A DNA stretch of 64,000 nt from Pseudodesulfovibrio nedwellii (GTDB taxonomy: Bacteria > Desulfobacterota > Desulfovibrionia > Desulfovibrionales > Desulfovibrionaceae): contig NZ_AP026709.1 in assembly GCF_027923765.1 (NCBI RefSeq), positions 1,297,501 through 1,361,500 on the forward strand, given 5' to 3'. Positions 44,567 through 52,788 of the stretch are shown one piece after another. Position numbers and translations under genes: made by a program. Position 1 is the first letter of the stretch, and the number at the start of each line of letters is the position of its first letter. The notes beneath the pieces were generated by a model. It worked only from the letters and a program-made list of their open reading frames with translations, was not told the DNA's origin and ran no database searches.

Positions 44567-46717
44567 TTAGAAAATTCCCAAGAATTTCTTCTTTTGTGGA
44601 GTCTTTGTAGAGGCGGGTGTGTCCTCGCAACAACTCTCATCCAAAGCGGACCCAACGCCCTTGATCGCATTGGTAACACCGCCAAACACACTCCCGACGA
44701 CACCGACAACAGCACCACCCAAGGCTTTGACATATTCTGTCACCGACACCCAATATTGAGGATTGTCCAGTGTTCCTGTGACATGGATCGGCACCAAAAC
44801 CCCAAAAAGATCATCTGACGTTTCCCCGCCCTGCCCTCCAGCCTGAGGTACTAATTTTGCTTTAACCATGTAGTCGATTTTATTGTTAATCAATGAGACC
44901 GCACCATGCCCATGAGCACGTAATCCCGGCGCCATGACTTCTAAGTCCTCATTTTTCAAGATACCGTCTTTAATGACACCGGTCCCTTTAATGGAACCAA
45001 ACCGCGTATATTCAGTTTTATCGCCTTCCACCTTGCCGCCCTTGGATTCACGGCTATGAGTCTCTCGCGCCATTTTCACAACATTCACGCCAGGAAAAAC
45101 ACCATCAGCCAAATGAAAGGAAAGTTTACCATTCAGGGTACGCCGCATGGTTTGTATTCGTTCTCCCCGACTCATGAGTGTAGCATCAAAATCAGCTATA
45201 CCGGCATACTTGGAATCCTTGTCAATATCACGACTTAACGCACCTATATCCAAGGATTTGACCTGCACCGCCACATCTGCTTTGGGCGTTTTCTCAACAG
45301 CCGAAGCAATGGCATCCAATTTCACTGACCCACCGTATGCACTCGCCATGACCGGTGAAAATTTAACCAGACCATCCTGCGCTGTAAGCTGTGCCGTCAC
45401 AGATTGAAAGTGCGCTTGGGCCAACTTTAACTCTGCGACTTTGGCCTCAATATCCACATTCAACTCACGAAGAACTTTCGCCGACAGTACGACATCATCT
45501 GAATCACCGGATGCAACAGCTTCTTTTGCCGCTGCTGTTTGTGCTTCGTGTTCGAGTGGCAAATATCTGTCCAAATCAAGTTTACCCACGTCCAAGCGAG
45601 CAAAACATGAAGGCAAAGCATGGCCACGTTCCACACGCGCATTGCCCACAATTCGGGCGCCATCAACGTCTATTTTCAAAGTTTTCATATCAATTTTGCC
45701 GTGAACAAAAGAAAAATCGACCATACCACCAACACTGGTCAAAGCTGTCGAATCGGCCACATTCAATGGTTTTTCGCCCATGGCAACCATGGTTTTCTGA
45801 ACATCGAACTGATCGACCGTGAGCACACCTGCGGCCGCTTTCAAACCTTGAGTTATCCCTTCAACAGTCCCATCAACATGAACCGTTGTCCCATAGGCAG
45901 ACATATTCAGCCCCGTGATTTGGGCATGCTCCTTATTAAAATCAAGAGCCATAAAATTAAAGGAGGCAACAGCTTTGACACTGCCACCAGGGACAGATTG
46001 CCCCTGAGCATCAACACTCACCTGCATATCCATATGCCCATATTCACGATTGACTAAATCGATAGAAGACTTGCCTCTAATTTTTAAAACACCTCTCGCA
46101 TCAGGCCGAGAACATTCAAAATTCAAGGACACATCAACGGGAAATAATGAACCTTCCGCGATCTTCCCGGTCGTCAGATCAATACCCCGTAATATAAATT
46201 TGGTCTCGGTTTTCCGATCATCCCACAAAAGACTGCCATTGCTGACCGACACCCCCGCCACCTCAAGAGAAAACGGTTCATCGACCTGCGCATCCGCATC
46301 GGTTTTTTCCTGACGCCCGACAATATCTTCCCAATTTGTCGTCCCATCGACTGCCCGTCCCATATTCAGGACTAAATCTTCCAATATGAGTTTACCAAAT
46401 TTAACCTTGCCCAAGAGCAAAGGCAGAACTCGCACGGAAACGCTGACCGAAGAAGCCCGAATCATAGGATCAGGTCCAAAATCAGCATTGTTGCTCAGAC
46501 TGACGGCGCCCATTTCGATGCCGACATTCGGAAACAACAGTAGATCAAGATCACCGTCAAAAACCAGTGTCCGCCCTGTTTCCTCTAGTACGATCCGCGA
46601 GATGCGGTCCTTATAGTCATTGGGGTCGACAACGGAAGAAAAGACCAAGAGTGCGACAACAAATAAAGCTGCGCAGGTTCCAATGAAAAAGATACTGTAT
46701 TTCGCCACTTTGTTCAT
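44567..46717 (-). CDS. AsmA-family protein
   Basis: This 716-residue protein has one N-terminal membrane segment (about 8-28) and a long periplasmic region of repeated beta strands, as in AsmA/TamB-like proteins that shape lipid traffic between the membranes. The N-terminal AsmA domain contains DPNDYKDRISRIVLEETGRTL. The C-terminal domain carries SLINNKIDYMVKAKL followed by PIHVTGTLDNPQY, typical of the family end. Two adjacent Cys near the tail (ESCCEDT) are unusual. The start ATG 46717 lies 28 nt after the merR stop. Confidence 0.9.
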   Translation of the reverse strand: MNKVAKYSIFFIGTCAALFVVALLVFSSVVDPNDYKDRISRIVLEETGRTLVFDGDLDLLLFPNVGIEMGAVSLSNNADFGPDPMIRASSVSVSVRVLPLLLGKVKFGKLILEDLVLNMGRAVDGTTNWEDIVGRQEKTDADAQVDEPFSLEVAGVSVSNGSLLWDDRKTETKFILRGIDLTTGKIAEGSLFPVDVSLNFECSRPDARGVLKIRGKSSIDLVNREYGHMDMQVSVDAQGQSVPGGSVKAVASFNFMALDFNKEHAQITGLNMSAYGTTVHVDGTVEGITQGLKAAAGVLTVDQFDVQKTMVAMGEKPLNVADSTALTSVGGMVDFSFVHGKIDMKTLKIDVDGARIVGNARVERGHALPSCFARLDVGKLDLDRYLPLEHEAQTAAAKEAVASGDSDDVVLSAKVLRELNVDIEAKVAELKLAQAHFQSVTAQLTAQDGLVKFSPVMASAYGGSVKLDAIASAVEKTPKADVAVQVKSLDIGALSRDIDKDSKYAGIADFDATLMSRGERIQTMRRTLNGKLSFHLADGVFPGVNVVKMARETHSRESKGGKVEGDKTEYTRFGSIKGTGVIKDGILKNEDLEVMAPGLRAHGHGAVSLINNKIDYMVKAKLVPQAGGQGGETSDDLFGVLVPIHVTGTLDNPQYWVSVTEYVKALGGAVVGVVGSVFGGVTNAIKGVGSALDESCCEDTPASTKTPQKKKFLGIF

Positions 46718-46744
46718 TAGAAACCCCGGTCAGGCCGTTGCCCT

Positions 46745-47053
46745 TTATGTGTTCAGGAGTTGTTTGATTGCAAGGAGTTCATCACGAACTTCCAACAAAA
46801 TATCACTGTGCTCACTGCTGTGCAGCTTTCGTTTCGCGCCATCAATGGTCAACCCTTCATCATAGAGCAATCGTTTGATTTCACGAATAACCACCAAATT
46901 GTCCTCAGTATAGAGCCGCTGGCCACTCTCGGTTCTGATGGGGGTAATTTCATCAAACTCACTTTCCCAGAACCGCAGCACATACGTTTTCACGCCAAGT
47001 TCACGTGCCGCTTCGCCGATTCTGTATCGTTTGAAATCCTGCAAATCTTCCAT
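46745..47053 (-). CDS. MerR-family transcriptional regulator
   Basis: This 102-residue protein consists almost entirely of the MerR winged helix: YRIGEAARELGVKTYVLRFWESEF then RTESGQRLYTEDNLVVIREIKRLLYDEGLTI. The remaining helix is short, with no effector domain or metal Cys. In many related bacteria such a gene directly follows pheT; here an NlpC/P60-like gene and a terminator intervene. ATG 47053 has no clear ribosome site. Confidence 0.9.
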   Translation of the reverse strand: MEDLQDFKRYRIGEAARELGVKTYVLRFWESEFDEITPIRTESGQRLYTEDNLVVIREIKRLLYDEGLTIDGAKRKLHSSEHSDILLEVRDELLAIKQLLNT

Positions 47054-47090
47054 TTGTTTTAACTAACAAATAGGGACGATTCCTTCAAAT

Positions 47091-47125
47091 AAAAAAGCCT
47101 CCGTCCCATAAGCAGCACGGAGGCT
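47091..47125 (-). terminator. Terminator of the NlpC/P60-like gene
   Basis: AGCCTCCGT and ACGGAGGCT form a 9-bp stem; reading leftwards TTTTTTATTTG follows, 17 nt past the stop. Confidence 0.88.
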
Positions 47126-47141
47126 CATTTCTCCATCAAAA

Positions 47142-47804
47142 TCATACATCCCATTGTGCCGGATCAAGGGAGTTATACCGTTTAATTGACTTCAGGTCCT
47201 TATCGACCTTGATTTGATGATATTCACTCTTAAATATCTTCCACCGACAAAGGTCAATGGGCGTCACTTCAGAAGCATTGACAGTGCCGACAACTCCTGC
47301 TTTTTCCAAACCGGCTGCGACCAATTCAGAACAAAAAAACTTACTGAAATCCTCCCGGTTATATCCGGGACCATGGAGTCCGAAGGGGAGTTGGTCTAAC
47401 GCATCTACGGCCGACTTAACGGCCTGTGGCATGTCGTAACAAATACGTTTTTGGGCTTGGTCAAAGAGAAAATCATAGAATTTCTCTCCAGCTTCAACGC
47501 TCATCTCACTTTCAAGGGGAAGCCACCAAATGTCCCCTTTATACGAGTTAACCCTGTCGCTTAATCGAGACACGTTCACTCCGTTAAAACCATTGAGAGA
47601 TGTCGATTCAATAATCTGATTAAAATACCGGTCAGTCGAATCCGCCATTACCTTTGTCTGCAAAATGACTCCCACATGCGACACTGGCGCCCACGTTGCC
47701 CACTTGATGATCTCGGAAAAATGTCCTTTCCCGCTGAAAGCTACGACATCACCCGGCTTCATCAATTCACGCACTTCCGCATAAGTCGATTGAATAAGCC
47801 CCAT
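47142..47804 (-). CDS. NlpC/P60-like (permuted papain fold) protein
   Basis: This 220-residue protein resembles the YiiX/YebB-type permuted NlpC/P60 hydrolases. The general-base His is in WAPVSHVGVIL near the N-terminus and the nucleophile Cys is in FFCSELVAAGLEKAGV towards the C-terminus. PGDVVAFSGKGHFSEIIKW is the usual opening strand. There is no signal peptide, so it acts in the cytoplasm. It could be an amidase or lipid-acting enzyme. GGAGG precedes ATG 47804. It lies between pheT and merR, with terminators on both sides, suggesting an inserted independent unit. Confidence 0.8.
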   Translation of the reverse strand: MGLIQSTYAEVRELMKPGDVVAFSGKGHFSEIIKWATWAPVSHVGVILQTKVMADSTDRYFNQIIESTSLNGFNGVNVSRLSDRVNSYKGDIWWLPLESEMSVEAGEKFYDFLFDQAQKRICYDMPQAVKSAVDALDQLPFGLHGPGYNREDFSKFFCSELVAAGLEKAGVVGTVNASEVTPIDLCRWKIFKSEYHQIKVDKDLKSIKRYNSLDPAQWDV

Positions 47805-47879
47805 AGCTACCTCCTCTAAAAAAGTTGAGTAGATAGCCGTTTAATACACTATATTTATATTTTATCCTATATTCTGAAC

Positions 47880-47909
47880 AAAAAAGAGAGGAAGGTTTCC
47901 CTTCCTCTC
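47880..47909 (-). terminator. Terminator of the thrS-pheT operon
   Basis: GAGAGGAAGG-tttc-CCTTCCTCTC is a perfect 10-bp stem; reading leftwards TTTTTTG follows, 23 nt after the pheT stop. Confidence 0.92.
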
Positions 47910-47932
47910 ATTAACGTATTCTTTACAGGAAC

Positions 47933-50332
47933 CTAGAAGTGTATCGGCAGATTCTTTTCGAGAGCAGCCAGCACTTTCTTATGTTCCTTATCAACTTGCT
48001 TGTCCTTCAAAGTTTTGGTCGGCGAACGATACGTCAAACGGAAAGACAAATTGCGTTCCTCTTCCTGACCTTCAGGCACGTATTCAGCCACCAGTTCCAC
48101 GGACTCCATGATACTGACGCCCGCTTCCTCAATAACCTTACGAATTACATCGGCCCCAAGGGTGATAGACCCGATAACGGTCACATCACGACGACTGGGC
48201 GGAAACACAGGCAGCGGTGCGAACTCGATTGCGTGCTCCTCAGTCATGGACCGCAGGGCATCAAGATCAAGATCGCCCAGCCATGCCTCTTTCCGGGCAT
48301 GATAATAATCCGCGATGTCTTCTTTGACGCGACCAATGAGACCAATCGGCATCTCGTTAACTATCACCTGCACGCACGGCTCCAAATAGGCATGGTCTTC
48401 GACCAAACTAAATTCAGGAGCTTCCAGCTTGAGATGATTCACAATGAGATGTTCAATATGCCCTTTGACATCAAGATAGTCTGCACTCTCTACACCCCAC
48501 GGCCATTCATTGGCATGACGCGGACCGTAGAGCAAAACTCCTAAACGAATATGTTCGGAAGTCTCGGTTTCAGATTCGGCATCGGCCAGAAATTTCTTGG
48601 CCACTTCAAAAATACGAACGTGGTTGTTACCCTGCGCCAGATTATTTTTAAGTGTGTTCAGCAGGCCAGGCGCGAGATCAGTACGCATGACATTCTGGTC
48701 TTCACTCAAAGGATTGGCAATAAATACCCGCCCTTCTTCTGGAAGGTTAAGGCGATCCAGATCATCGGAGCCAACAAAGCTGTAATTCACAGCTTCATTT
48801 AGACCAATACCGGCACCCCACAACTTGATATTCTTGATAAAAGCATATTCAGTACCGCTTGAAACAGTATCCAAAGACTTGGAAACCCGCGGCAGAACTG
48901 CCGGAATCTGATCCAGGCCAAAAACGCGGCCCACTTCCTCGTACAAATCCACTTCGCGCTCAAGGTCGAGGCGATGGGACGGAGAAGAAACAGTCCAATT
49001 ATCAGCATTGGAATCATCAACGGCACACCCTTCGCCCTCAAAAACTTTTTTGGCGAAATCTTGTTCCAAATCAAGACCGAGCAGGGACATGCACCGCGCA
49101 TGACGATAGCCATGTGTACGGTCCTGCCATGGAGTCGGCTCATTGGAAACCACACCGGAGACAACGGAACCGCCGGAAGCTTCAGCCATGAGCTGAGCTG
49201 CACGGTCCTGACAGAAACGGGTCAACTGTTGATCCACGCCGCGCTCAAAGCGATAAGATGCATCAGACGGCAATGATAAACGACGGGCGGTCTTGCGAAC
49301 AGTACCCGGACGGAAAACGGCAGCTTCCAACAAAACACTGGTGGATTCGGCGTGCATCTCGGAATTGGCACCACCCATAACACCTGCAAGAGCAACGGGC
49401 TTCTTACCATCCCATATAAGGAGATCCTTGGAAGTCAAGGTGCGCTCGACATCATCCAAAGTAGTAAATTTCATGCCGTCAGTTGCCGGAGCTACACGAA
49501 TGGTAGCGTCTTCAATCAAATCAAGATCAAAGGCATGAAGCGGCTGTCCCAGCTCAAACATAATATAATTGGTCACATCAACAATATTGGATATTGGACG
49601 CTGTCCCAGTGCAAGCAATTTGAAACGCATCCAGTCAGGAGACTTACGTGTTTCAACGCCGCGAATAATACGACCGTGATATGCTGGGCACAGTGCCGGA
49701 TCATCGATCAAAATTTTCAAATCGTCGGCAGCGTTGCCACCAGCCTCCACCAGATTCAACTCCGGCATAGTCAAAGGCAGATCAAATGCCAATGCAGTCT
49801 CACGAGCAAAACCCAGAATGGAGAGGCAATCTGCGCGGTTGGGTGTGATATCAAAATCAAAAACCACACGCTCCAGATTCATGACGTCCACAAGTTTTTC
49901 ACCAACCGAGAAGGTGTCATCCAGAACCCAGATGCCATCATGGTCGTCGGAAAAACCGAGTTCGCGCTCGGAACAGATCATACCGAACGACTTGATACCG
50001 CGCAGCTTGGCTTTCTTGATCTTCATACCCTCGGGCATGACGGTACCAACAGTGGCTACCGGAACTTTCTGCCCCTTGCCAACATTGGGCGCACCGCAAA
50101 CGATGGTCAAAATTTCGGGACCACCGACATCCACGGTACAGACCGAAAGCTTTTCGGCCTCAGGGTGCTTTTCGCACTCCACAACGTGGCCGACCACAAT
50201 GTCCTTGATATTCTCAAAAGGATCGTCGATCCCTTCCAGCTCAAGGCCCAACATGGTGAGCTTGTCACCCAGAACCTGAATATCGCCCTCGTAGGGAACG
50301 AACTCACGCAACCAATTAAGACTGACTAACAT
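47933..50332 (-). CDS. pheT: Phenylalanyl-tRNA synthetase beta subunit
   Basis: This 799-residue subunit carries the N-terminal tRNA-binding OB fold (GHVVECEKHPEAEKLSVCTVDVG), the B3/B4 editing domain, B5 and the C-terminal anticodon-binding domain (SFRLTYRSPTKTLKDKQVD). It pairs with PheS to charge tRNA-Phe. ATG 50332 has only a weak ribosome site. It is last in the thrS-infC-rpmI-rplT-pheS-pheT block, 79 nt after pheS. Confidence 0.97.
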   Translation of the reverse strand: MLVSLNWLREFVPYEGDIQVLGDKLTMLGLELEGIDDPFENIKDIVVGHVVECEKHPEAEKLSVCTVDVGGPEILTIVCGAPNVGKGQKVPVATVGTVMPEGMKIKKAKLRGIKSFGMICSERELGFSDDHDGIWVLDDTFSVGEKLVDVMNLERVVFDFDITPNRADCLSILGFARETALAFDLPLTMPELNLVEAGGNAADDLKILIDDPALCPAYHGRIIRGVETRKSPDWMRFKLLALGQRPISNIVDVTNYIMFELGQPLHAFDLDLIEDATIRVAPATDGMKFTTLDDVERTLTSKDLLIWDGKKPVALAGVMGGANSEMHAESTSVLLEAAVFRPGTVRKTARRLSLPSDASYRFERGVDQQLTRFCQDRAAQLMAEASGGSVVSGVVSNEPTPWQDRTHGYRHARCMSLLGLDLEQDFAKKVFEGEGCAVDDSNADNWTVSSPSHRLDLEREVDLYEEVGRVFGLDQIPAVLPRVSKSLDTVSSGTEYAFIKNIKLWGAGIGLNEAVNYSFVGSDDLDRLNLPEEGRVFIANPLSEDQNVMRTDLAPGLLNTLKNNLAQGNNHVRIFEVAKKFLADAESETETSEHIRLGVLLYGPRHANEWPWGVESADYLDVKGHIEHLIVNHLKLEAPEFSLVEDHAYLEPCVQVIVNEMPIGLIGRVKEDIADYYHARKEAWLGDLDLDALRSMTEEHAIEFAPLPVFPPSRRDVTVIGSITLGADVIRKVIEEAGVSIMESVELVAEYVPEGQEEERNLSFRLTYRSPTKTLKDKQVDKEHKKVLAALEKNLPIHF

Positions 50333-50369
50333 TGCACTACCGTAATCGGTGAAAAGTTATGAAAAACGA

Positions 50370-50398
50370 CCCGAATAATCCACGCGGAATCATTCGGG
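50370..50398 (-). promoter_or_regulatory. Hairpin between pheS and pheT
   Basis: CCCGAAT and ATTCGGG pair around a 15-nt middle that itself has ATT/AAT pairs; reading leftwards TCGTTTTTC follows. It could be a weak terminator or processing site setting the PheS:PheT ratio. Confidence 0.45.
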
Positions 50399-50411
50399 CC
50401 GCACAGAATAT

Positions 50412-51464
50412 CTAAGCGAATTGTTCCAGGAACCGGACGTCGTTTTCAAAGAACATACGCAGATCACCGATGCCGTATTTCAGCATGGCGATACGCTCGA
50501 TGCCCATTCCGAATGCAAAGCCGGTAAAGACTTCCGGGTCGTAACCCACGGATTTGAAAACATTGGGATCAACCATGCCGCAACCCAAAATCTCAACCCA
50601 GCCGGTGCCCTTGCAGACACGACAAGTCGAGCCATCTTTTTCACCTTTGCCACCGCACATAACGCAGGAGATATCAACCTCTGCAGACGGTTCTGTAAAG
50701 GGGAAAAAGCTCGGGCGGAAGCGAACATCAGTCTGAGAGCCAAAGATCTGGCGCACAAAGACGGTCAAAGTGCCACGCAGGTCAGCCATGGATACGTTCT
50801 TATCAACCAACAACCCTTCAATCTGATGAAACATCGGAGTGTGGGTCAAATCAGAATCACGGCGATAGACCTTACCTGGACAAATGACGGCCACCGGCGG
50901 CTCTTGCTTGAGCATGGAACGAATTTGCATACCGGAAGTATGCGTACGCAGCACGATTTTATCCGACACATAAAGCGTATCCTGCATGTCACGAGCTGGA
51001 TGCTCAGGCGGCATGTTAAGCGCTTCAAAGTTGTGCCAATCATTTTCGACTTCAGGCCCGGCTGCATGCTCGAAACCAAGACCGGTCAGCACGTTACACA
51101 CTTCATCCATGACAAGTGTCACAGGATGCAGAGAACCTGCCCAAGGCTTACGGCCCGGCATGGAGGGGTCAAATTTGGACAACGCTTCGGAGGCCTCAGC
51201 CTTATGCAATTCGGCTTCCCAGGAATCAAGCAACGCTGTGATGGCTTGCTTGACTGTGTTGGCCTTCTGTCCAGCTTCGGGCTTTTCCGAATTGTCGAGC
51301 TTCCCAAGCTGGCCCATCATTCCGGCGAGCTTGCCTTTGCGCCCCAGGAACTCGACACGGAGTTCTTCCAGTTCCTTTAACGAACAAGCCTGGCCCTTGC
51401 GAGATTCGCAATCCTGGGCCAGGCTGTCGAGTCCTTCCAGGAAGGACTTCAATTCATTACTCAC
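50412..51464 (-). CDS. pheS: Phenylalanyl-tRNA synthetase alpha subunit
   Basis: This 350-residue catalytic subunit has an N-terminal coiled coil (1-90) and class II motifs, including [32 protein letters not shown] (motif 2 region) and [19 protein letters not shown] (motif 3). A CxxC pair region [18 protein letters not shown] marks a zinc-knuckle insert seen in some bacterial PheS. It starts at GTG 51464, overlapping the rplT stop region by a few bases. Confidence 0.97.
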   Translation of the reverse strand: MSNELKSFLEGLDSLAQDCESRKGQACSLKELEELRVEFLGRKGKLAGMMGQLGKLDNSEKPEAGQKANTVKQAITALLDSWEAELHKAEASEALSKFDPSMPGRKPWAGSLHPVTLVMDEVCNVLTGLGFEHAAGPEVENDWHNFEALNMPPEHPARDMQDTLYVSDKIVLRTHTSGMQIRSMLKQEPPVAVICPGKVYRRDSDLTHTPMFHQIEGLLVDKNVSMADLRGTLTVFVRQIFGSQTDVRFRPSFFPFTEPSAEVDISCVMCGGKGEKDGSTCRVCKGTGWVEILGCGMVDPNVFKSVGYDPEVFTGFAFGMGIERIAMLKYGIGDLRMFFENDVRFLEQFA

Positions 51465-51467
51465 AAT

Positions 51468-51821
51468 TTAGCTCACTTTGGCTTTTGCTGCCTCTGCGAT
51501 TTTGGCGAACACTTCAGGATCGCGCACTGCCATATCTGCCAGAACCTTACGGTTCAGCTCGATGCCAGCCAGCTTGAGACCGTTCATCAAACGGCTGTAG
51601 GACAGTCCGTTGAGACGGGCGGCGGCATTGATGCGAATGATCCACAATTTGCGGAACTCGCGTTTCTTGCGTTTACGGTCGCGGTATGCGTTACACAGAG
51701 CTTTCTCTACACGCTCGCGAGCTGTGCGGTACAGGCGACTGCCTGCGCCACGATAGCCTTTGGCCATCTTCAAATACTTTTTATGACGCCTCTTGGCGGC
51801 CACTCCACGCTTTACTCTCAT
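51468..51821 (-). CDS. rplT: 50S ribosomal protein L20
   Basis: This 117-residue basic protein begins [18 protein letters not shown] and matches L20 throughout, with [21 protein letters not shown] as core. L20 starts 50S assembly and in many bacteria represses its own operon. It follows rpmI after a 182-nt leader with a hairpin. Confidence 0.98.
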   Translation of the reverse strand: MRVKRGVAAKRRHKKYLKMAKGYRGAGSRLYRTARERVEKALCNAYRDRKRKKREFRKLWIIRINAAARLNGLSYSRLMNGLKLAGIELNRKVLADMAVRDPEVFAKIAEAAKAKVS

Positions 51822-51946
51822 GGTAAAACCTCCATCGCTTATTTACCTCCCGGGCCGGACGGACTCCCCCGACGAGGCGGATTGCTTTAAATGTTAATGT
51901 AAATCAACGGGCATCTCGACTGAACCGAACTGACGCTACGTGCGAA

Positions 51947-51963
51947 CCGGGGCCATTCCCCGG
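51947..51963 (-). promoter_or_regulatory. Leader hairpin between rpmI and rplT
   Basis: CCGGGG-ccatt-CCCCGG lies in the 182-nt gap 51822-52003. This position suits an L20 autoregulatory structure, but no L20-binding mimic could be proved by eye. Confidence 0.4.
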
Positions 51964-52003
51964 CTCTCTTTGAACGCGGCCAGCAGGTTTATCAGGCGGA
52001 TTG

Positions 52004-52201
52004 CTAGCCGTTGGGCAACTGACGACGAACAGCTTTCATGTTGGCGGAGTCCACTGTAGTGGACTGGCCCAGGCGACGCTTTCTCTTGGCATTCTTCTTG
52101 GTCAGAATGTGCCTGAGGTTTTTGCGGCGACGCTTGAACTTGCCAGTAGCGGTTTTGGAAAACCGCTTCGCTGCTGCGCGGCGAGTTTTAATCTTAGGCA
52201 T
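52004..52201 (-). CDS. rpmI: 50S ribosomal protein L35
   Basis: This 65-residue very basic protein begins [25 protein letters not shown] and is a full-length L35. AGGAGG precedes ATG 52201. It lies between infC and rplT in the standard order. Confidence 0.98.
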   Translation of the reverse strand: MPKIKTRRAAAKRFSKTATGKFKRRRKNLRHILTKKNAKRKRRLGQSTTVDSANMKAVRRQLPNG

Positions 52202-52242
52202 AGTTGTATCCTCCTAAAAGGGAACAAGTCCCCTATGAGTCT

Positions 52243-52788
52243 CTATTTTTTCACGGGAGCAAGCATCATTGTCATGGTCCGTCCTTCTGACATTGGCTTG
52301 CTCTCGACTTTAGCGATATCCAACGTATCCTCCACGACCCTGTCGAGCATCATCAGCCCGCGGTCCTTATGGACGATTTCGCGTCCTCGGAAGAAGATGG
52401 TCACTTTACAGCGATCTCCTGCGTCGAGGAATTTAACAATTTTCTTGAGCTTGGTCTGGTAATCGTGCTCATCGGTTTTGGGCCGGAACTTGACTTCCTT
52501 GATCTTAATTACGGTCTGTTTTTTCTTAGCTTCCTGCAGCTTCTTCTGCTGCTGGTACTTAAACTTACCATAATCCATGATCTTACAGACAGGCGGATCG
52601 GCGTTCGGCGCGACCTCCACAAGATCAAGCCCTTTTTCGCGAGCGCGTTCTAAAGCGTCGCGGGTTGCCAGTACGCCCAACTGCTCGCCGTCATCATCCA
52701 CGACTCGCACCTTAGGGATGCGAATTCTGTCGTTGCGCCGGACCTCGTCTTTCCGCTGGTCGCGGCGGTAGTTACCCCGAAAAGCTAT
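52243..52788 (-). CDS. infC: Translation initiation factor IF-3, AUA start
   Basis: This 181-residue factor prevents premature subunit joining and proofreads start codons. The N domain has RRNDRIRIPKVRVVDDDGEQLGV and the C domain VKFRPKTDEHDYQTKLKK. The conserved N-terminus AFRGNYRRDQ is only reached from ATA at 52788, preceded by AGGAGG 8 nt away; no ATG, GTG or TTG lies between. Rare starts in infC allow the factor to limit its own synthesis. The start lies within the last 17 nt of thrS, so the two are coupled. Confidence 0.96.
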   Translation of the reverse strand: MAFRGNYRRDQRKDEVRRNDRIRIPKVRVVDDDGEQLGVLATRDALERAREKGLDLVEVAPNADPPVCKIMDYGKFKYQQQKKLQEAKKKQTVIKIKEVKFRPKTDEHDYQTKLKKIVKFLDAGDRCKVTIFFRGREIVHKDRGLMMLDRVVEDTLDIAKVESKPMSEGRTMTMMLAPVKK

